A stretch of 35,800 nucleotides of DNA from assembly GCA_017937885.1 (NCBI GenBank), contig JAGBCS010000005.1:1-35800 (forward strand), written 5' to 3'. Every line of letters starts with the position of its first letter. Position 1 is the stretch's first letter. This document shows positions 26,294 through 34,955 of this stretch, one piece after another. The stretch is from Bacteroidales bacterium (GTDB lineage: Bacteria; Bacteroidota; Bacteroidia; Bacteroidales; UBA932). The notes under the pieces are model-generated. The model had not been told where the DNA came from. It did no database searches and worked only from the letters and a program-made list of their open reading frames with translations. The position numbers and the translations under genes are program-made.

Positions 26294-27199
26294 TTACATA
26301 CCTTCCTCTATTTTAAGGCGCTCGGCCTCCTCGTCGCTGATCCACTCCATGATATTGTAGAAGTGTCCGACCGTTCCTACGCTCTGTCCGAGATTCTCGA
26401 CATACATCTCTGTCCATACGTACAGATAGCTGCCGCAAGGATAGAATATGGAGTCGTAATAGAAACTGTCTGTAACAAGAATCTTATCATCTCCGTGAGC
26501 CGTGCCGAAAAATGAAGCCTCATCACTTGCGACCTGTCCTTCTTCCATCGTCACGAAAGGCTTCATAGGGTCTTCCGGATGGAAGGTCATTGTCACATCA
26601 TAGCCGTCATTGATCCAGTCATGACAGATTATCATGTTCTCCTCGACTGGATGCTTTTCAGTGCGTATCAGCCTCTGGTACGAACCTGTAATGCTGTAAT
26701 CGTACAGGAACATGGAAGTAAGTACGCAGTATCCCGTGAAGTCGTTGATGTCGAACGGGCAGCTCTTCATAAGCACGGCCTTTGTCTGCTTTCCGTACAA
26801 AGGCATCTCGAGAGCATCATTCATCACGAGCTGGAGCCTGAATCCAAGAGCATCTGTATCTCCAATATTGTCATAACAGCCATGCACGAGCACATCAGCA
26901 CGGGTCTCTCCGGCCTTGATTGTGATCGTGTTTGACTGAAGGCGGTAGTGGACGTTCTCGATGGCATCACTGCCTTTGTCGATGATCTCCACACCAAAGG
27001 TACGGTCATAATCGCGAGTCACCGTCGACACGACCGGTATGCTGAAATACTCGACATCCTGCTGCACCGGATAGGTTGCAAGAGTGTCGGCAAACATGAC
27101 ATATTCGGCATCGGAATATGTCACATAACTCTCATGGCAGCTGCCTAATGACAGGACAGCCACAAGAGGAAGTGCTATATATTTCAAAATCTGCTTCAT
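26294..27199 (-). CDS. Calx-beta-like surface lipoprotein (DUF4843/DUF4984-type)
   Basis: A 301-aa lipoprotein (lipobox LGSC, Cys21). Residues about 45-145 look like a Calx-beta-type sandwich, with YFSIPVVSTVTRDYDRTFGV and IKAGETRADVLVHG. The rest, from DINDFTGYCVLTS onward, is beta-rich with lipocalin-like strands. Genes of this kind (DUF4843, DUF4984) often follow susD in Bacteroidales loci; assignment to one of the two is uncertain. It is the third gene of the operon, 12 bp after susD. Confidence 0.75.
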   Translation of the reverse strand: MKQILKYIALPLVAVLSLGSCHESYVTYSDAEYVMFADTLATYPVQQDVEYFSIPVVSTVTRDYDRTFGVEIIDKGSDAIENVHYRLQSNTITIKAGETRADVLVHGCYDNIGDTDALGFRLQLVMNDALEMPLYGKQTKAVLMKSCPFDINDFTGYCVLTSMFLYDYSITGSYQRLIRTEKHPVEENMIICHDWINDGYDVTMTFHPEDPMKPFVTMEEGQVASDEASFFGTAHGDDKILVTDSFYYDSIFYPCGSYLYVWTEMYVENLGQSVGTVGHFYNIMEWISDEEAERLKIEEGM

Positions 27200-27211
27200 A
27201 TATCATTGTCT

Positions 27212-28723
27212 TTATCTGTTGCTTTCATTAGGCTGGATCTGCGAGCCCGGAGCCTCGAGTTCATGCTTCGGTATCGGCCAGACAAACAATGGATCGCCGG
27301 CCGCCACGGCAAGTGAGCTGCCTTCCGCCTGGCTCTGGGACTGAGGTGTGCGCTCGAAACCCTTTCCCCAGCGCTTGAGATCATGGAGACGGAAGCCCTC
27401 CATATAAAGTTCGCGGACACGCTCGTCCGAGATTGTTTCAAGCCAGTTTGATTCTGTCACACTGATATTTCCTCCGTTTGTATATCTTGTCTGGCGAAGT
27501 GCCGTAAGGTCAGCCGAGCCGGCATTGTACTGACCCTTCCTGCAGTAAGCCTCTGCGCGGATAAGATACTGTTCCGCAAGACGAAGAGGCTTCGGCATGT
27601 TCACATGATATATAAGATATGACATAAGTTCCGCATTGCCATAATATTTGACAAGCAGAGGCCATGTCAGCCCATGAGAATAACCTGTCGGGAGATTGGC
27701 AAAATATGCATTATATCTTCCGTCCCCGGAGCCATACAGGTCAAGCACCCACTGAGCCGGAACATAGTCCGGATAGTAGTATGTGAAATCATTGTTGAAG
27801 TTCAGGAAGACCTGTCCCTGAGGAGCTCCATAAGAAGTCGGGGTATAGCCTATTCTCCATATGTTCTCATACGAAGTGTCATTCGTCCACAGGTAATCAA
27901 GAAAGGTCTGTGACGATGTCACGTATGCCCTTGCGGTGGCCAGAGTAAATGCATCCGACTCTATCAGTACGGTTGAGTGTTCTATCGCAGCATCCCAGTC
28001 CTGCATGTACAGGGCCGTTCTGGCATGAATGGCATGAGCGGATGCATGAGTGAAATATGGCGCATCGAAATAGTCGTTCTCACTGTCAAGAAGTTCCTCG
28101 GCCTTCGCAAGATCTGCAAGGACAAATTCATATGATTCCTTCAAAGATGCCCTTGTGACAGGCTCTTCCTTGAAATAGCTCGAACGGAGCACGACACCAA
28201 GTTCGCTTTCAGCTGTCGCCGGATCATAAGCCTTGCAGAAACATTTGATCAGTTCGGAATATGCAAGTGCCCTCGCACAATAAACCTCTCCGGTATAATA
28301 GTCAAGGATCTGTATCATATCACCGTCCGTAAGACTGTCGCGAAGCTTTTCCACCTGGTCAAGATAGAAGTTGCATCGTCCGATAACTCTGTAGAGAGAG
28401 GCATAGACGGCTTCTATCTCAGCGTTGGTGGAAAGTATGTCCCACTGCCATATATTGCCATAGGTATTGGAATTTCCCTGAACGGCATACACCAGATCGG
28501 ACTGGATATCAGGTACAAGCGTAAGGTAGCCGCTGTAAAGGCCGCTGCTCATATATGCGGCATAGATGCCGGTCACGGTCTGCTCCGCATCCTCGAATGT
28601 CATCATTCCCTCATCTTCCAGGATGAAATCGCCAGGATTCTTCTCCAGACACGAGGTAAGACAGAAGACCGCCGTCAGCACGACTGCCGCCTTCAAGATT
28701 ATGTTATATATATTCTTCATCAT
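27212..28723 (-). CDS. SusD/RagB-family surface lipoprotein
   Basis: A 503-aa lipoprotein (lipobox LTSC, Cys25) forming the lid of the SusC pore and taking part in ligand capture. SusD signs are the N-terminal TPR-like helices, the central YCARALAYSELIKCF repeat, AYVTSSQTFLDYLW, and the C-terminal AEQYLIRAEAYCRKG and ALRQTRYTNGG. The end, ELYMEGFRLHDLKRWGKG then PIPKHELEA, is typical of the family. Length is normal. It lies 12 bp after the SusC gene. The ligand cannot be read from sequence; in P. gingivalis RagB the ligand is peptide. Confidence 0.93.
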   Translation of the reverse strand: MMKNIYNIILKAAVVLTAVFCLTSCLEKNPGDFILEDEGMMTFEDAEQTVTGIYAAYMSSGLYSGYLTLVPDIQSDLVYAVQGNSNTYGNIWQWDILSTNAEIEAVYASLYRVIGRCNFYLDQVEKLRDSLTDGDMIQILDYYTGEVYCARALAYSELIKCFCKAYDPATAESELGVVLRSSYFKEEPVTRASLKESYEFVLADLAKAEELLDSENDYFDAPYFTHASAHAIHARTALYMQDWDAAIEHSTVLIESDAFTLATARAYVTSSQTFLDYLWTNDTSYENIWRIGYTPTSYGAPQGQVFLNFNNDFTYYYPDYVPAQWVLDLYGSGDGRYNAYFANLPTGYSHGLTWPLLVKYYGNAELMSYLIYHVNMPKPLRLAEQYLIRAEAYCRKGQYNAGSADLTALRQTRYTNGGNISVTESNWLETISDERVRELYMEGFRLHDLKRWGKGFERTPQSQSQAEGSSLAVAAGDPLFVWPIPKHELEAPGSQIQPNESNR

Positions 28724-28735
28724 TTTCCGTAATCT

Positions 28736-31678
28736 TTAGAACATGATATCCAGACCGAAGGTAAACTGGCGTGACATAGGATACTGAGCAGCATAGACAT
28801 TGGTAGTTCCTTCCGGATCGAGGCCGGAGAAGTTGGTGAATGTCAGCAGATTCTGGCCCTGGACATACATTCTGACTCCTCTGATGAATCCTGTCTTCTT
28901 CATGAGATCCTGAGGAAGAGCATACGCAAGCATGAGATTCTTCAGACGAAGGAAGGATGCGTCCTCGAGAAGACGGCTGTCAAACTGAGTATACACGCCG
29001 TGACGAGGAATATCTGTCACATCACCTGGCTGCTTCCATCGGTTCAGCAGGCGGCGTGACTGGTTGTATGTCGCAAAACGTCCGTTCGACTCATCGAAAT
29101 AACGGTCATTGTTTATCATCCACCGGTCGCCTACCCAGCTGAACTGGGCGCTAAGGCTGAGGCCGAGCCAAGAAAGTGTCGTTCCAAAACCTCCCTGCCA
29201 TGGAGCAAAGTAAGACTTTCCGACAAGCACCTTGTCCTCGTCTCGGAGTTCGTTAGTGATGTTTCCTTCCGCATCATACCAGAGCGCATCTCCATTAGCA
29301 GGATTTACACCGGCATAGCGGTTTACATAGAACTCGCCGAGAGGATGACCGACAACAAGCTTGGTACTTGTATTTGCCGTCTCATACTCATCAACTCCGT
29401 TGTAAAGTTCCACTATCCTGTTGTGGTTGTAGCCTACATTGGCATTCACTTCCCATCGGAAGTCCCTGTATGCCAAGACTGTGGCATTCACATTCAGTTC
29501 CACTCCCCTGTTCACCATCGCACCGACATTGTCCCACACATAGCCGTATCCGTTTGACTCGGCGTATGACTTGGGAACAGACATCAGCATATCTGTAGTC
29601 TTCTTGTTGTAGAACTCGAGATCCACGTTAAACCTGCTGAAGAAGCCGAGATGGAAGCCGAGATTCGTCGTCCATGTGCTCTCCCACGTCAGGTCCTCGT
29701 TGCCCGGCTGCACCGGAGCGACTCCCGAATCGCCGACATAATCATATCCTCCTCCGATAAGGGCAAGATGCTCATAATTAGGGATTTCAGAGTTGCCTGC
29801 GGTTCCGGAACTGAAAGAGACCTGAGCCATATTCAGCCAGTCGGCCTTTCCTTTCATGAAGTCCTCGTTACGCAGGTTCCACATCATTCCGACAGAACCG
29901 AAAAGTCCCCAGCGGTTGTTCCTTCCGAAGCGTGACGATCCGTCCGTACGAAGCGCTCCCTCAAGGTAATACCTGTTCGAATAATTGTATTCACCGCGAC
30001 CGAAGAACGAAACACGCGAGTAGTCGGACGTCGAGGTGCTTCCCCACGAAGTCGCTCTGGTTGCTGTAGAAATATCTGTCAGTTTGTCGTTTGTCTGACC
30101 GGCTGTGCTCACGCTGAAACCTTCACTGTGGTAATCCTGCCACTCATGACCGAGCAGAAAGTTGAAATCGTGAATATTGTCTATATCAAAGCGATAAGTC
30201 AAAGTGTTTCCCCACTGAAGGTTGAGACCGTCGCTTGAGCTTCTTGCCGCAGATCCTTCTCCCTGATTAGGCAGATAGCTCGGGAAAGACTGGCTGAAGC
30301 CTGTCGTATGAGAGAAGTCGGCCGAGAACTGGGTACGGAACACGAGGTTGCGATACAAGGTCAGGTCAGCAAAGACCGTAGAAAACACCTTGTACTTCTT
30401 GTATGCCACCGGATTGTTTTCAAGCCACTCCAGAGGATTCTGTCCCTGGCCTGTCCACGAACCGTCATCGATAGAGGCCAGCGAGCCATCAGCCTTGTAT
30501 GGATTCCAGTATGGAAGCATGAAGCGTGCTGCGGAAATCGGAGTCACAAGGGTATAGGCTCCTTCGTCCGCCTGACGGATGTTCTGCACATTGAACATTG
30601 TATTCGTGCCCATCTTCAGCCAGTCGCACATCTGCTGCTCGAAATTGAACCTCATCGAATAACGCTCGAACTGAGAACCTGGCGCAATACCGTCCTGGTT
30701 GTAGTATCCCCCTGAGAAATAGTAATTTGTCTGATCGGTCGCTCCGGAAACAGCAAGTTCGTGGCTCTGAAGCATGGCCTTGTTGTTGAAGACAGCCTCC
30801 ATCCAGTTGACATCCGTCTTTGACAGCAGTTCATAATTCTGTCCGTCCGTCATTCCCGTCTCCTTCTCATACTGGATTCTCTCCTGCGTGTTCATGAGGT
30901 CCCAGTTTCCATGAGCTATCGATGACACTCCCATCTGCATACGGTAATTGATGTTCGGGCGGTCGATGTTACGTCCCCTCTTTGTCGTGATGACAATCAC
31001 ACCATTCGCTGCACGTGCTCCGTAGATCGAGGTCGAAGACGCATCCTTCAGGACTGACATGCTCTCGATGTCCGCAGGATTGATCGTATTGAAGTCTGAA
31101 GCGGAAATGGCAACGCCGTCAAGAATATACAGAGGTGCGGTTCCCGAATTGATGGAGTTCGTTCCACGTATCGTCATTGTAGCCGAAGCACTTGGCTCAC
31201 CCGTGCTGGACAGGACGGTAAGGCCTGCCACCTGTCCCTGCAGAGCCTGGTCGAAAGCAGCGGATGCCGTATTCTCCAGTTTCTCTGACTTGACGGTTGA
31301 TACAGAGCCGGCAACAGTTCCCTTCTTGCGGACACCATATGCAATAACGACGACATCGTCTATCGTCATGGTCTCAGGCTGCATCACGACATTGTGAGTG
31401 AACGATGCCACCTGAGGTACGACAACCCTTTCCTCATTGAATCCGATACTCGAGAAGACGAGTTCGGTGCCGGGAGTCACCTCTATGACGTAATCACCGT
31501 CCAGAGATGTCGTGACTCCGATTCCGGGGCCGGCCATCACAGCCACACCGATCATCGGCAGGCCGTCATCTGCAGATGTCACTACACCTGAGACTTTCAC
31601 AGGGGTCTGCGCATACAGCGCAAAGCCTGTTACGGCCGACAACAGAGTTGTCACAATCAGTTTCAAATATTTTTTCAT
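28736..31678 (-). CDS. SusC/RagA-family TonB-dependent outer-membrane transporter
   Basis: A 980-aa outer-membrane transporter with a signal peptide (ending near ALYAQ, residue 24). A carboxypeptidase-D-regulatory-like domain is at about 27-110 (VSGVVTSADDGLPMIGV). Then come the SusC-type TonB-box region DDVVVIAYGVRKKG and the plug, with IRGTNSINSGTAPLYILDG and SIYGARAANGVIVITTKRG. A 22-strand beta-barrel follows and ends in an aromatic residue (FGLDIMF). No N-terminal signalling (STN) domain is seen, so regulation through an ECF sigma/anti-sigma pair is not expected. It is the first gene of a nine-gene unit and has a good promoter. At 980 aa it is within the family range. Confidence 0.95.
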   Translation of the reverse strand: MKKYLKLIVTTLLSAVTGFALYAQTPVKVSGVVTSADDGLPMIGVAVMAGPGIGVTTSLDGDYVIEVTPGTELVFSSIGFNEERVVVPQVASFTHNVVMQPETMTIDDVVVIAYGVRKKGTVAGSVSTVKSEKLENTASAAFDQALQGQVAGLTVLSSTGEPSASATMTIRGTNSINSGTAPLYILDGVAISASDFNTINPADIESMSVLKDASSTSIYGARAANGVIVITTKRGRNIDRPNINYRMQMGVSSIAHGNWDLMNTQERIQYEKETGMTDGQNYELLSKTDVNWMEAVFNNKAMLQSHELAVSGATDQTNYYFSGGYYNQDGIAPGSQFERYSMRFNFEQQMCDWLKMGTNTMFNVQNIRQADEGAYTLVTPISAARFMLPYWNPYKADGSLASIDDGSWTGQGQNPLEWLENNPVAYKKYKVFSTVFADLTLYRNLVFRTQFSADFSHTTGFSQSFPSYLPNQGEGSAARSSSDGLNLQWGNTLTYRFDIDNIHDFNFLLGHEWQDYHSEGFSVSTAGQTNDKLTDISTATRATSWGSTSTSDYSRVSFFGRGEYNYSNRYYLEGALRTDGSSRFGRNNRWGLFGSVGMMWNLRNEDFMKGKADWLNMAQVSFSSGTAGNSEIPNYEHLALIGGGYDYVGDSGVAPVQPGNEDLTWESTWTTNLGFHLGFFSRFNVDLEFYNKKTTDMLMSVPKSYAESNGYGYVWDNVGAMVNRGVELNVNATVLAYRDFRWEVNANVGYNHNRIVELYNGVDEYETANTSTKLVVGHPLGEFYVNRYAGVNPANGDALWYDAEGNITNELRDEDKVLVGKSYFAPWQGGFGTTLSWLGLSLSAQFSWVGDRWMINNDRYFDESNGRFATYNQSRRLLNRWKQPGDVTDIPRHGVYTQFDSRLLEDASFLRLKNLMLAYALPQDLMKKTGFIRGVRMYVQGQNLLTFTNFSGLDPEGTTNVYAAQYPMSRQFTFGLDIMF

Positions 31679-31710
31679 CCGTTATGTTATGTATAGATTA
31701 TTCCAACCTG

Positions 31711-31740
31711 CAAAGATATACTTTTTCGAGTTTAAAACAA
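31711..31740 (-). promoter_or_regulatory. Promoter of the SusCD operon
   Basis: Minus-strand TATCTTTG (31718-31711) fits TAnnTTTG. A TTG at 31740-31738 stands 19 nt upstream as the -33 element. The box is 32 bp before the SusC ATG. Spacing and sequence both fit the Bacteroidota promoter. Confidence 0.58.
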
Positions 31741-31767
31741 CGTACCGGACAGTCACTTCAACATTTT

Positions 31768-31782
31768 CTTATCAAAGATAAG
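31768..31782. promoter_or_regulatory. Perfect 15-bp palindrome upstream of SusC, possible operator
   Basis: CTTATC-AAA-GATAAG is a perfect inverted repeat with 6-bp arms and a 3-bp centre. It lies about 30 bp upstream of the -33 element of the SusC promoter, a fitting place for a regulator site. On the minus strand it also contains TATCTTTG, the same eight bases as the SusC -7 box. Function is inferred from position only. Confidence 0.35.
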
Positions 31783-31811
31783 GGATGGGGACCCTCACGG
31801 CCGCCATCCCT
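31781..31811. repeat. GC-rich hairpin between the fimbrial and SusCD units
   Basis: AGGGATGG (31781-31788) pairs perfectly with CCATCCCT (31804-31811) around a 15-nt loop. It lies 40 bp after the stop of the DUF4906-like gene, where a terminator is expected, but no T-run follows on either strand. It could be a terminator helped by Rho or a structured leader. Nothing else is recognisable in the 172-bp gap besides this, the palindrome and the SusC promoter. Confidence 0.4.
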
Positions 31812-31850
31812 CACACAATGATTTACGTATAGTTGAAACAAAGCAGATTT

Positions 31851-34800
31851 TTAAAGAAGATCAAGCCATCCATATGTCAGAGGCGCCTTATCTTCGATGA
31901 AATGTATAACATGATATCCACGTTCTTCCTCATCCCTGTATTCCGACAGGCTGGTCGGAGAATAATAGAACGGTTCCTGTCTTCTCACGACATTGTATTT
32001 CGGATCGGAATCCACATTCAGGTCATGTACCTGATAACATGGTGAATATGACTCATATACAACATCCTTGCTCTTGTCATATCCGAGGAACCACAGATCA
32101 AGCTGGTCAGAGGTCGGAGCAGAGGTCGTCTGAGTAGTCCTCAGCATTCTGTAGAGTACCGTACCGATACCTTTTCTAGGGCCCGTAGTCTCGCCTCCGA
32201 TGATCACGATTTCACCTCCCGACCCGTCTACCGAATACAGCAAGCCTTTGGAACTATCGATTTCTCCATGCTCCACAGTAGGTACCAGCATGCTCAAAGC
32301 TTCATACTGATTCTGGCTTCCATTCACCAGTGTCTTCAACCTGTTCAGCAGCCACACTCCGCTCACATCTGTCAGATACTCAGCGGAAACATCCATATAG
32401 GTTATCAGTTTGTCATCGGATGAGAAGACGGTTTTCCCGGCAATCTCATTATAAAGTTGGGCAAAGGTCTTTCCACCGGTTGGAGCATGGTTTCCGCTGA
32501 CAGATGCGAACTTTGTCCTGGTACCTACAACTGTGTGCACATACACATCCAAGGTTCCGGCCACTCTTCCCATACGTTCGCCCGAATGCCTGTTCCTGAC
32601 ATAAGCCCATACTTCATGCCTTCCGACACTATGGGAGGTCGAGCCTGACACATCATTCTGGGTGACGCTCATACCTATGCCTGTAAGCGACAGGTTGGTA
32701 GACGGTTCATACTTCAGAGAGAAGACCCCGTTATCCGAAGAACTGAATCCAGAAGTCCATAGTGGCACAAGCTCTAACTCCATGCAGTCAGCAGAAGCAT
32801 AAAGTTCAGGGAATTCGAAGAAATATCCCTTGCCGTCATCGATTTCGCCCTGGAACAGATTGCGTATGACCAGATCGGTATCAGAACGTCCTATGAGCGA
32901 ATAGTCATCGACAAATCCGAAATGCTTGTCCGCTTTCAGATTTGAGAAAGGGCTCTGGATGCCGATGAAGTATCCGAGTGACTTAGCTTCCGGACAGCCT
33001 CTGCCACGGAAATACAAAGCCGGAGTAGTATTTATATCAAGCACGACGCCATCAACATACAGCTTTGCTATATACAGGCTGAGTTCGTCCCCTTCGCCTT
33101 CCAGAGCGAAGTATCCGTTATCAATTATTTCCGGTGTAAGGAGTTCATAATAAGTATCCGTATCCACATTGTCAAGAGGATCTCCCGCCGGAGTCCTGTA
33201 ATAATATTCCAGCGTGGTCGGAGTTCCGTCCGGACTGACTCTAGGCTTAGGCGAATTGACCCAGAGATTCGGAGCAGTCACTGTCAGCGGCACAGAGACA
33301 GACTGAGTCCCGTTCGAGTTGGATATCTCTATCACAGTATCTCCAACACCTCTGGCGACCACCCTGAACGTATCATCATCCACTGCCGTACAGCTGACGA
33401 TACTTTGATCTGAAACGCTGACTTTCAGTGGCATACGATCTGAAGGCACACCCGTTATCTCCAACAGTCCATACTGTGACACATAGGATGGCTTATAACT
33501 CCATGCAGCCTGCATCTTACCCAGACGTGCGATATTGATCACGCTGTGATCAGCGATCGATCCGTCCCAAGAGTATATCGAAATAGGGATGGTCTCTCCT
33601 TCGACAGCATCATCCATTGCAGTCAGTTTCAATCTGTAGTTTCTGATTCCAGACGCATCAGCCGTCAGAGAGGATTTGTCCTCATTCAGTTCCAGACCCA
33701 GGTCGCTCATCAGTTCTTCGTCATAGCTTATGTACCACTCGTCTGGAAAATGGGACGACGTTCCGCTTGCAGTATACCTGTTATAATGGACGACTATGTC
33801 CTCTGTCTCACCGATATACGCGACATAAGGTTCTTCAAGGAAACACAGACTTCTGGTATCCCTCCAGTCACTACCTTTGGTCACCTTCCAACTGTCCAGA
33901 AAGATTCCCTGCTCCGTAAGATCCAGCGTTATATCATAAATGTTGTTCCTCCTTATGCTGAAATCCCTGGTGCTGTCTTCTCCGAGGAAGAACTTATATA
34001 CAAGACTTCCGGAATATCCTATGCTTCCTACTCTATAGGCATTGAATTCCACATAAGTACAGATATCAGAATATGTGGCACCGTTCACATTCATTATACT
34101 TTCATACACTTTGCCGGAAGGATCATCGTTGTCAGGAAGAAGCACACCCTGCACATTCTCTGGGACATAGAATACAAGAGTCGTATCCTGGAAGAAGCCC
34201 GGTCCAGGCCCCAGTTGACTTGCATCGAGATGTCCCTCATATGCATTTCTGTCGTCCATATCCGGATTATAATCAGACTCTTCGAGGACATCTCCTGCAT
34301 GTTCTGCCCTGGACCCTCCTTCTGCAAACGGCACGATCCTGGCGTTCGCCTGTCTTATATACAGACTCCTGTTCCTCATGTTAGCTGCGTATATTCCCGA
34401 TGTCGATTCCTTGATGTTCTTGTGGAGCACCCTTATCCTCAGTTTGGCGAACAATCTTTCTACAACCACGTTCACCTTACCTCCTGACACATATCTGTAG
34501 TCATCTATCTTTCCACACATAGGCATACCGTCCTCCAGGACATCGTCGTACCCTGTCAGTTTCCATTCCATCTCCTCAAGTCCGGCCTCATCATGCGGGA
34601 AGGAAGTCCTCATGTCGCCCATATTGACCACAGCATAGATTCCGTTCCTGCCCTCTGCATTCACATACAGTTTCATATCCGAGAGATCGCCCTCATAATA
34701 ATGACGGTCAAGCAGACGTCCCTTGGCATCATATGAAGCTATCGTGACCTGAGACATCTTTGACTCGATAGTCTCTTCCGGAAGTATGCTCTTCACATCT

Positions 34801-34955
34801 GCCTCCATGCCGGAAAGCGATGCAGAGAATTCCACCAGAACTTTCCCTTTTTCCGACGCCTTGACAGTCTCCACCTCGGGAACCATGCATCCGCACATCA
34901 TCGCAGCGACGGATAATGCCGCATAGGCACGTACAACCAGATCACTGCACCTCAT
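31851..34955 (-). CDS. Large fimbria-associated lipoprotein (DUF4906-like)
   Basis: A 1034-aa protein with a signal helix and probable lipobox (MCGC, Cys23). The first 370 residues or so look like Mfa2/FimB-type anchor or minor fimbrial proteins: VLVEFSASLSGMEADVK, a strand with VTIASYDAKGRLLD, AVVNMGDM, then VERLFAKLRIRVLHKN and FSIRRNNIYDITLDLT. A BIG2-like Ig domain spans about 485-560. The C-terminal 400 residues are beta-rich without a known catalytic motif. This matches the DUF4906 group of Bacteroidales surface proteins (from memory). The gene starts 14 bp inside the end of the upstream gene, so translation is probably coupled. Confidence 0.75.
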   Translation of the reverse strand: MRCSDLVVRAYAALSVAAMMCGCMVPEVETVKASEKGKVLVEFSASLSGMEADVKSILPEETIESKMSQVTIASYDAKGRLLDRHYYEGDLSDMKLYVNAEGRNGIYAVVNMGDMRTSFPHDEAGLEEMEWKLTGYDDVLEDGMPMCGKIDDYRYVSGGKVNVVVERLFAKLRIRVLHKNIKESTSGIYAANMRNRSLYIRQANARIVPFAEGGSRAEHAGDVLEESDYNPDMDDRNAYEGHLDASQLGPGPGFFQDTTLVFYVPENVQGVLLPDNDDPSGKVYESIMNVNGATYSDICTYVEFNAYRVGSIGYSGSLVYKFFLGEDSTRDFSIRRNNIYDITLDLTEQGIFLDSWKVTKGSDWRDTRSLCFLEEPYVAYIGETEDIVVHYNRYTASGTSSHFPDEWYISYDEELMSDLGLELNEDKSSLTADASGIRNYRLKLTAMDDAVEGETIPISIYSWDGSIADHSVINIARLGKMQAAWSYKPSYVSQYGLLEITGVPSDRMPLKVSVSDQSIVSCTAVDDDTFRVVARGVGDTVIEISNSNGTQSVSVPLTVTAPNLWVNSPKPRVSPDGTPTTLEYYYRTPAGDPLDNVDTDTYYELLTPEIIDNGYFALEGEGDELSLYIAKLYVDGVVLDINTTPALYFRGRGCPEAKSLGYFIGIQSPFSNLKADKHFGFVDDYSLIGRSDTDLVIRNLFQGEIDDGKGYFFEFPELYASADCMELELVPLWTSGFSSSDNGVFSLKYEPSTNLSLTGIGMSVTQNDVSGSTSHSVGRHEVWAYVRNRHSGERMGRVAGTLDVYVHTVVGTRTKFASVSGNHAPTGGKTFAQLYNEIAGKTVFSSDDKLITYMDVSAEYLTDVSGVWLLNRLKTLVNGSQNQYEALSMLVPTVEHGEIDSSKGLLYSVDGSGGEIVIIGGETTGPRKGIGTVLYRMLRTTQTTSAPTSDQLDLWFLGYDKSKDVVYESYSPCYQVHDLNVDSDPKYNVVRRQEPFYYSPTSLSEYRDEEERGYHVIHFIEDKAPLTYGWLDLL

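Noticed and set aside
33546-34487. 313-codon plus-strand frame inside the DUF4906-like gene
   Set aside because: Composition unlike the real proteins here, no ribosome-site or promoter sign; the minus-strand frame shows a continuous surface-protein pattern.
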